From Ectocarpus siliculosus (Eukaryota > Sar > Phaeophyceae > Ectocarpales > Ectocarpaceae), in NCBI GenBank assembly GCA_000310025.1, contig FN648368.1, positions 46,156-110,155 on the forward strand: 64,000 nucleotides of DNA, given 5' to 3'. Positions 58,456 to 64,000 of this stretch are shown in pieces. The translations under genes were made by a program, and so were the position numbers. Position 1 is the stretch's first letter; every line of letters starts with the position of its first letter. Below the pieces are notes generated by a model that ran no database searches, was not told the origin of the DNA, and saw only the letters and a program-made list of their open reading frames with translations.

Positions 58456-59247
58456 ATGAGAGCTTCTAACCGTCGCCGTCGAAACCCCTTCGTCGTTACT
58501 GGCGTGTATTGCTGCTGTGCAATTCTAGCGACGACCTTCTCACGGCCGGAACACGTCGTTGCAGTAACGCCCGCTAGCAGGAGCGGCCGTAGCGAGGCCA
58601 GAAGGAGCAGCAAAAGCAACAATGGGAATAATAGGAGCTCGCAGGGAAAGCTACGCGCCGCTTGGGCCGGATCGTCGCGGGCAGACGCGGTCTTCCCTCT
58701 TTTGCACTTGCATTTCTGTCTGGACTGCCCGGACCCCGCTGCAGAAGGTTCAGTCGGTGAGAGACACTCACTCGCGGCAGACGGTTCAACTGTGTCTGGG
58801 AGCGCTTGCTTCAATTTCTAACTCGATTTTCATAGCTGAATAGAGAGTAGATCTGTTGCTGACCGCAGCAGTAGGCAATGGCCGTCTGCAGCTACAGTGC
58901 CTCAAAACTTAGCCCAGTGTCTTATTCTGTCCAGAAGTACGGCTTGATACAGCAGGTCGCATGTTTTCCGTGAACATCGTCGGGCGCCTGGTAGGCTTCG
59001 AAGACTGCTGCCGAGAAGGCCTCTGATATTGCTGTACGTCTGCACGGAGAAAGAAGATACGCGTTGCCTTTCCCCCTACAGTACGTAGGTCTGCACCAGA
59101 ACGAGCTCTCTCCGTAAGTCGAAAACCGACAGCCGTCAATAATATTCTTTCGTCCCCAACCCGCCTCCGCATCTGCTGTTGCCCTCGATCTTTCAGTACG
59201 GGCTCTTGCACCACACCATGGCATTCGCGAGTTCAAGGTCTCCGGAG
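58456..59247 (+). other. Candidate 5' exons of the PA-domain gene
   Basis: An ORF from ATG 58456 starts MRASNRRRRNPFVVTGVYCC and continues hydrophobic, resembling a signal peptide or anchor, then turns Ser/Arg/Asn-rich. A good donor (TCG|gtgaga) lies at 58756. A 51-bp segment 59197-59247 is bounded by a strong tttcag acceptor and a GAG|gtgaga donor. The small exon can join the PA exon in phase 0 (YGLLHHTMAFASSRSPE frame), but the signal-peptide frame does not reach it in the matching phase. The model is incomplete and another exon may be missing. Confidence 0.3.
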
Positions 59248-60151
59248 GTGAGATTCACAGTGGTACTTGTATTGGTGTCCTGTGGTGCCTCAAATTTGAT
59301 CGGCGAGCCTTTCTCGGTTCACCCTTTGTCTCCCTGCCTTGGGTCTTTCTTTGGCTTCCTTCTCCTCCATACCGTCGCGGGTGCGATATTCTGTGCGACA
59401 TTCTCTGCGAATAAGCAAGGCGAGAGAGAGAAAAAAAAAATGCCCGCAGAGAGAGAAAAAGTGCCCGCAGTTTTCTGATTGGACATTTTTTTGGAAGGGA
59501 ATCTCCTTTGGTCGAAAATACTTTCGCGAGCCCACGTTGTGAATAGTGTGTTCCACCACGCAAACCATGCCTCAACAGTGTATACCCCGCAGTTGAACCA
59601 AGTCACAAAGCTTTTCATCTAACATGACATTGCGTGACGTTGTCGTCCTTGTCATGTTGTGAACGAAGATCTCGTGTACGCCGTCCCAAACACCGGTAAC
59701 AAAGACACGCTTCTGAACGGGGACGACATGGCTGCTTGCGTCGTTCTGTTCGAAAGAGGGGAGGTGAGGGCAACAAACAGCTGGGGTGGGCATTGAGTGT
59801 AGCCAATCTCGAATCCGACGTGTGAAGACTTGGTAGGGAGTGAGTGGTACGATTCGATGCATAAACAGTCGACAACTTCCTGAAAACAAAGGTTCTGTCG
59901 CGGGCCACTTGCTAGTAGACCCCGCTGTCATAACCCGCGCTCGCGCAGAAACATTTCTCGTGCGGCATCCCTCGTACAACATGGTGTGATTATCTTGCCC
60001 CACCTGACACGAACGTGAACATGTATTCCACAAAATGTTGTCGTCAAAGGTTGTATTTGCTCAATCGCGTACAGCAGGAACCTCGACGAATGCCTCCATA
60101 CATATCGCACACACAAACATTGACAACAACTACACGCGCGTGCGCGTGTAG

Positions 60152-60430
60152 GTTCCGGTGGTGGAAAAGATTCTTAAAGCACAGACTGCAGGGGCGGTCG
60201 GGGTAATTGTCGTTGACAACGGCGGCTGCGACGACGGGCTCGTCGACTGCGGCCGGCTGGGCGGCGCCCGGGACGGGGGTTTCGCGAAGCGGGACGGCGT
60301 GCACGCTTGGTCGGGGGTGAAGATTCCGGCGGTGATGGTGTCGGCGGCGGACGGGGAGAGGTTCAGAGGGATGATGCTCCTGCAGAAGATCGTGGTGGAA
60401 GGGCTAGGGGAGCAGCTAGTGCAGCGGTAG
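60152..60430 (+). CDS. PA (protease-associated) domain, C-terminal exon
   Basis: A 93-codon terminal exon after a tgtag acceptor (60149-60151), starting VPVVEKILKAQTAGAVGVIV and ending LGEQLVQR. The AQTAGAVGVIVVDN block, a variable Asp/Gly-rich insert (CDDGLVDCGRLGG) and IPAVMVSAADGERF match the protease-associated domain, a lumenal or secreted protein-interaction fold found in proteases and vacuolar sorting receptors. No catalytic domain follows, since the protein stops 30 residues after the domain. It would therefore be a small PA-only protein, consistent with a secretory signal upstream (58456). The 5' structure is unresolved. Confidence 0.6.
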   Translation, partial: VPVVEKILKAQTAGAVGVIVVDNGGCDDGLVDCGRLGGARDGGFAKRDGVHAWSGVKIPAVMVSAADGERFRGMMLLQKIVVEGLGEQLVQR

Positions 60431-63370
60431 CAACACGGTTTTCGGCCGCCGGAAGCCGCTTGCTTGTTGCGCGGGTTTTCGGCGCTCGCGGTATCGCTCT
60501 GTCTTGCGTGAGTGCGTGGTGCGAAGAAAGGGAGATATGTAGAGGGGAGGGCGATAGTCGCTTCTTCAGCTTTGTGGCCCGGGAATTTATGCCTGCCCTG
60601 CCCCTTCGCCGTTGGAACAACACGGGAGCCAGGGGCGATGACGCCATACTGCGACATTCTTTACGCGGTTCAAAGCCACCGGCGCATGCTCCCTCTATGT
60701 CGGTTGTGGTCGTGTATCCATGCCGAAGACATGAGGTCGTTTTGATGTCCCAGTAGTACACTCGTGTGTGATTGAGTGCTAGAAATGATGTCTTGACCAC
60801 GGTATTTTTGGTGCCGGTCGAGTACACCACATACCTCGAATCAGAGAAAGACGAGTGTCAGCCTTCAACGCCAACCATCTACTGTAACTCACGTCACGGT
60901 CCCGTTGCTTCAATAGGCTACAGCCCGCTCCGCGGTTTCATAGACCTGAGCCGTCGTCATCGTGATTCAGGTTGAAGTTGTTGTTTCTGCGTGGGGACAC
61001 AGCACAAGGAACCGAAATACGCTGATCAGCAATATCGGCTGAATGCTTTGTTATGGACTTCCGATGTTTCTTTCAGAGGCAAGATTGCAGCTCTTGTACA
61101 AGGGGGCTCCACCCGCCCCCCTTCGGGGGGCGCGCACTGCGCTGAATTCCGCACATGAGCATGAGGATAGTGTAGCAGCAATAGAAGATGCTAAGTGGAT
61201 AAGGTAGGGGCGAATGTAGACGGGTGCCGACGAACGTGTTGATGCACCTGGCTGAACGGAAGTTGGTGCTGTTGCTTGTTGTCGTGTTGCGTTAAGAGCT
61301 GTTCCGGTCTCCGCTCGAAAGGGGAAGACCCGTATGTTTCCGTTGGACGCTTGCAGGGACACATTCAACAACAGGGACTGTTGACGGTTGTGCTTGCGTG
61401 ACAGACATGCCGGGAAAAAAACGCGGCGAGATGAAACCTCTCACAATAACTGTACCACCGACGAACGAACGGCAGGCACGCACTTCCCCTCTCAGCCAAT
61501 AGCAGGGGGGATTCGTCTTTGGTTCGGGTTCATGGGTAGCGGACGTTCCGGTCACAGACCACGTTGCGTTGGCACTGGCGTGGGGCGCAACGAGCATGAG
61601 GGCGCGGGACATCCCAGGGCAGGCCACATATATTTCAGGCCAGCCTTAAGCGAGAAACCCGATCGAAACTCACTTTTGGTGCGATATTTGTTGAGGTGTT
61701 TCGCCTCTAGGCGCCTGTGGTGAGACAACCTTTTTCTATGCTAGAAATAGAGAGGCGCTCATCGCTGGAAGATCGGAAACGCGAGGAGGGTCGAAGAGCC
61801 AGGCAAACCTAACCATGTTAATAGCTCCTGAATGCGCAGTTCCGACAAGTTTCGAAGGCTTGCTTTTGCTTAACAACTTCACCGTATCAAAATCCAGAAT
61901 ACAACGGTCGTGTCGACACCCCACGATCGGGGTTGAAGCAAAATGACGGTGCACGTGACACCTACTGTCTGCGAAGCCCTTGTCTCGAGTGAAGCCACAC
62001 TCGAAGCAAAACACTGTCGAGGGTTTGCTCCATAGCGTCCGGCCGTGGCCAGCGAGTGCTCATCCAAGCGTGGCTTTTACGAAACGGAGGTCTCTGGGCT
62101 TTATCGTAACAACAACGAAGTTGAACGGCGCCGCCAGGTTCGGAATTCCAATGCCAACGTGGCCGGCGGTTACCCCGCACGGTAGCCGCAGCTAGCTGTA
62201 GACTACACGTGCTTCGAGACGGGGTCACCCTGCGACAACGTCGTCCAAGCACAAGTTTCCCCTTCCTACACACGTCACAAGCTGGAGGCTTCCTCTGCTG
62301 GTGTTCTGTTTCGCCCGCAACCAAACTCTCTCTTAAGCGTGTAGCGACACGGCGGCGAAACCGACGAGAACGAAGGGCTGGTTGACTTCTCCTTGTCAGT
62401 TGGGCTTCTCCACCTTGGACGCCTGTGTCTCTGTGTGGGAGCGAACGCCCCCTCTCTCCCTTCTCTTTGCACTCCATCTCTCCGTTACTGAGAAGGTGCT
62501 AATCGAAAAAGACGCGAAGACAGCTATCCTCAGGCCCCAGCAAACAGGAAAAATACCTCCCAGGAATGACAAAATTTTCCCAGGAAGAAAACCGCTCCGC
62601 AAGAAGAACCACAACTTCCCTGCAAAACAAGAGCTATTTTCAAAGCATTCATGCCATACAGACGAGGCAGCGGTACTCCCCCACCCGTCGCTCCGATTGC
62701 CACTGCTATGCGGTACCAGCGAGAGGGTGGTTTGGTCGCTGCTTTGGCGGAGACGGAGGAAAGAACAGCGTCGAGCCTGGCACCACATCGTCGTTCACGT
62801 CGCACGTATCCGGAATACCAAACCTGCCGAAAACATTGTGGAAGGGGCAAGCGTCGTCTTAAACGGTGTCGTCTTAAACGGTCAAGGGAATGGGTGGGGC
62901 CGGTGGGCGACTGCATGAGGGGTTAGCTGCGTTGGGGCTACATTAAGAGAATCCTCGAGAAATGTGACATGTAAACATGCTTTTTTCCCACACAGTCTTG
63001 CGAAAAACGTCCCTCGCAACGTCCGATAGGATAATCTATAGTGCCCCTGTGTTAGAAGTTCGACTGTTCAAACCTTCATCTTGACTGAACAGATTCAAAT
63101 TGGTTCAAAACTGAACGTAGCTACCAAACAGGACGTAACTGTCAAAGGAGATGGGCATTCCATGGCATCCCAATCATAGCGTCGTCGTGCAGTTATTTGA
63201 GATGTTTCGTAGACGGCTAGAACAATATAGCCGACAAGAAGCATGATAACCGAACGACAGGAGTTGGAGAGCCGGGTTCCCCTTTCATTTTCCTCGTCCA
63301 CAACCATCGCGCACGTGGATAGACCTCGACCCTGCCGTGTGGGTGCCTCTGGTCTGAGCAAAACTCTCAC
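60431..63370. other. Interval with no supported gene
   Basis: About 2.9 kb. It contains a GC hairpin (61114-61132: CGCCCCCC, TTC loop, GGGGGGCG). Open frames at 62382-62926 (plus; one reads YRRGSGTPPPVAPIATAMRY and is strongly Arg-rich) and at 61292-62067 (minus) are unrecognised and could include exons of the minus-strand gene that enters from the right edge. Confidence 0.35.
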
Positions 63371-63994
63371 CGCCGTGTTCTCCCGTTTTGAGTCCGCACG
63401 ACTCCCCCCGTCTGCTCGGCCTCCAAGATAACGTCGAAGATGCCGTTGGGCAGCACAGTTGACTTGTTTCCACCGACCGAGACGTGGAACGGTTTTTCTG
63501 GGAACTTGCCGAGCGTCGTCTGGTGTTGTTCCGTGCCGTTCGTCGATCGTTGTGCGTGTGATTTCAGGCATGGATATGTACATGTAGGGCAGAGCCAAAA
63601 GGTTAGCTTGAGGGCTGACGTCCTTCGTCCCGGAATGCATGCTATGAATCTTGCTGGGGCAGACGATGCACCCAGGGGGGTGGGTGGCTGCCACCCATGA
63701 CCCGTCCTCTGACAAGCGCGCGCGTCCGAAAGGAACCAATTCTGGCTCTGGCGGCGAAGGCGCTGGGGTATAGTGCTCTCTGACCTACTATGACCGAATG
63801 CCATGGCTAGTGTCCAACCGCGCCGCGTATCTGACCTCGTTGAGGGGCCGTTGCATCTCCGCCTGATCGCGGGGGACGCCCCGTACGAGGAAAGGATTGC
63901 GCCAAGGGTCCAAAAACTGCGTCCCACCGCTGATGCCCCGCTGGTATGGAGCCAACGCAACCCGGTTCCCCGCATGGAACTCGCGCGGTCCAAC
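63371..63994 (-). CDS. Partial gene of unknown function, entering from the right edge
   Basis: Two exons joined in phase 0. The first is ~63994-63836 (ALAPYQRGISGGTQFLDPWR, ...DQAEMQRPLNE|gtcaga), with an acceptor apparently only a few bases from the window end. The second is 63519-63371 (ccag|TTLGKFPEKPFHVSVGGNKS, TVLPNGIFDVILEAEQTGG, ...GRTR|gtgaga), which ends in phase 2. The peptide has a globular, well-mixed composition and no stops, while the other frames have Arg/Ser/Thr-biased content. I do not recognise the family. Neither start nor stop is inside the part I could model; further exons should lie at lower coordinates. Confidence 0.45.
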
Positions 63995-64000
63995 CTTTCA

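Noticed and set aside
62382-62926. Two overlapping plus-strand ORFs, one Arg-rich
   Set aside because: Neither has a recognisable motif, and the reverse strand is equally open; could be part of an unseen gene but cannot be supported.
1-64000. Integrated phaeovirus or other large DNA virus genes, expected in some brown-algal genomes
   Set aside because: No capsid, polymerase, helicase or other virus-typical gene was seen on either strand.
1-64000. Bacterial-style operons, CRISPR arrays or prophage
   Set aside because: The gene structure is plainly eukaryotic; the repeats found are micro- and minisatellites or dispersed elements without spacer architecture.

Overview
This is a eukaryotic nuclear window, most likely from a brown alga (Ectocarpus-like) or a related stramenopile. 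That is inferred from small to medium exons split by many GT-AG introns of several hundred bases to over 1 kb, fairly neutral GC, neighbouring genes on alternating strands, abundant simple repeats, TTAGGG-like tracts and a PIF/Harbinger-type transposon. Two 100-N gaps (25574-25673, 45371-45470) are flanked by homopolymer-swollen, low-quality sequence. No operon, CRISPR array, rRNA or convincing tRNA gene was seen.

Layout: 1-1315 carries two arrays of related ~120-140 bp repeats in opposite orientation. A frameshifted PIF/Harbinger transposase lies on the minus strand at 1350-3836. From 3837 to 9568 is gene-poor sequence with dispersed repeats. An eight-exon PLP-dependent C-S lyase/aminotransferase of the MalY/PatB type (14726-9569, minus, 457 aa) follows. 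Divergent to it is a five-exon RS-domain protein (15852-21763, plus, ~1227 aa) that matches PNISR and contains an FHA domain. Then come a four-exon twin-CX9C mitochondrial protein of the CHCHD2/CHCHD10/Mix17 family (22597-26852, plus, 136 aa) and, convergent to it, a four-exon C-factor-like short-chain dehydrogenase (29806-27961, minus, 295 aa). A tentative three-exon gene (34277-32721, minus) precedes a ten-exon coiled-coil protein (39737-34471, minus, 422 aa, function unknown). The COPII coat subunit Sec24 occupies 42066-56521 (plus, about 20 exons). A PA-domain exon (60152-60430, plus) and the two-exon fragment of an unrecognised gene entering from the right edge (63994-63371, minus) close the window.

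The genes do not form a pathway; they are housekeeping genes (secretion, splicing, mitochondrial, amino-acid and redox metabolism) separated by repeats. Exon models were built by hand from reading frame, splice consensus and phase. For the C-S lyase, CHCHD, SDR, coiled-coil and PNISR-FHA genes all phases close exactly; for Sec24 they close from 43677 onward. The most interesting observation is the FHA domain built into a PNISR-type splicing protein, with the domain itself split by an intron.
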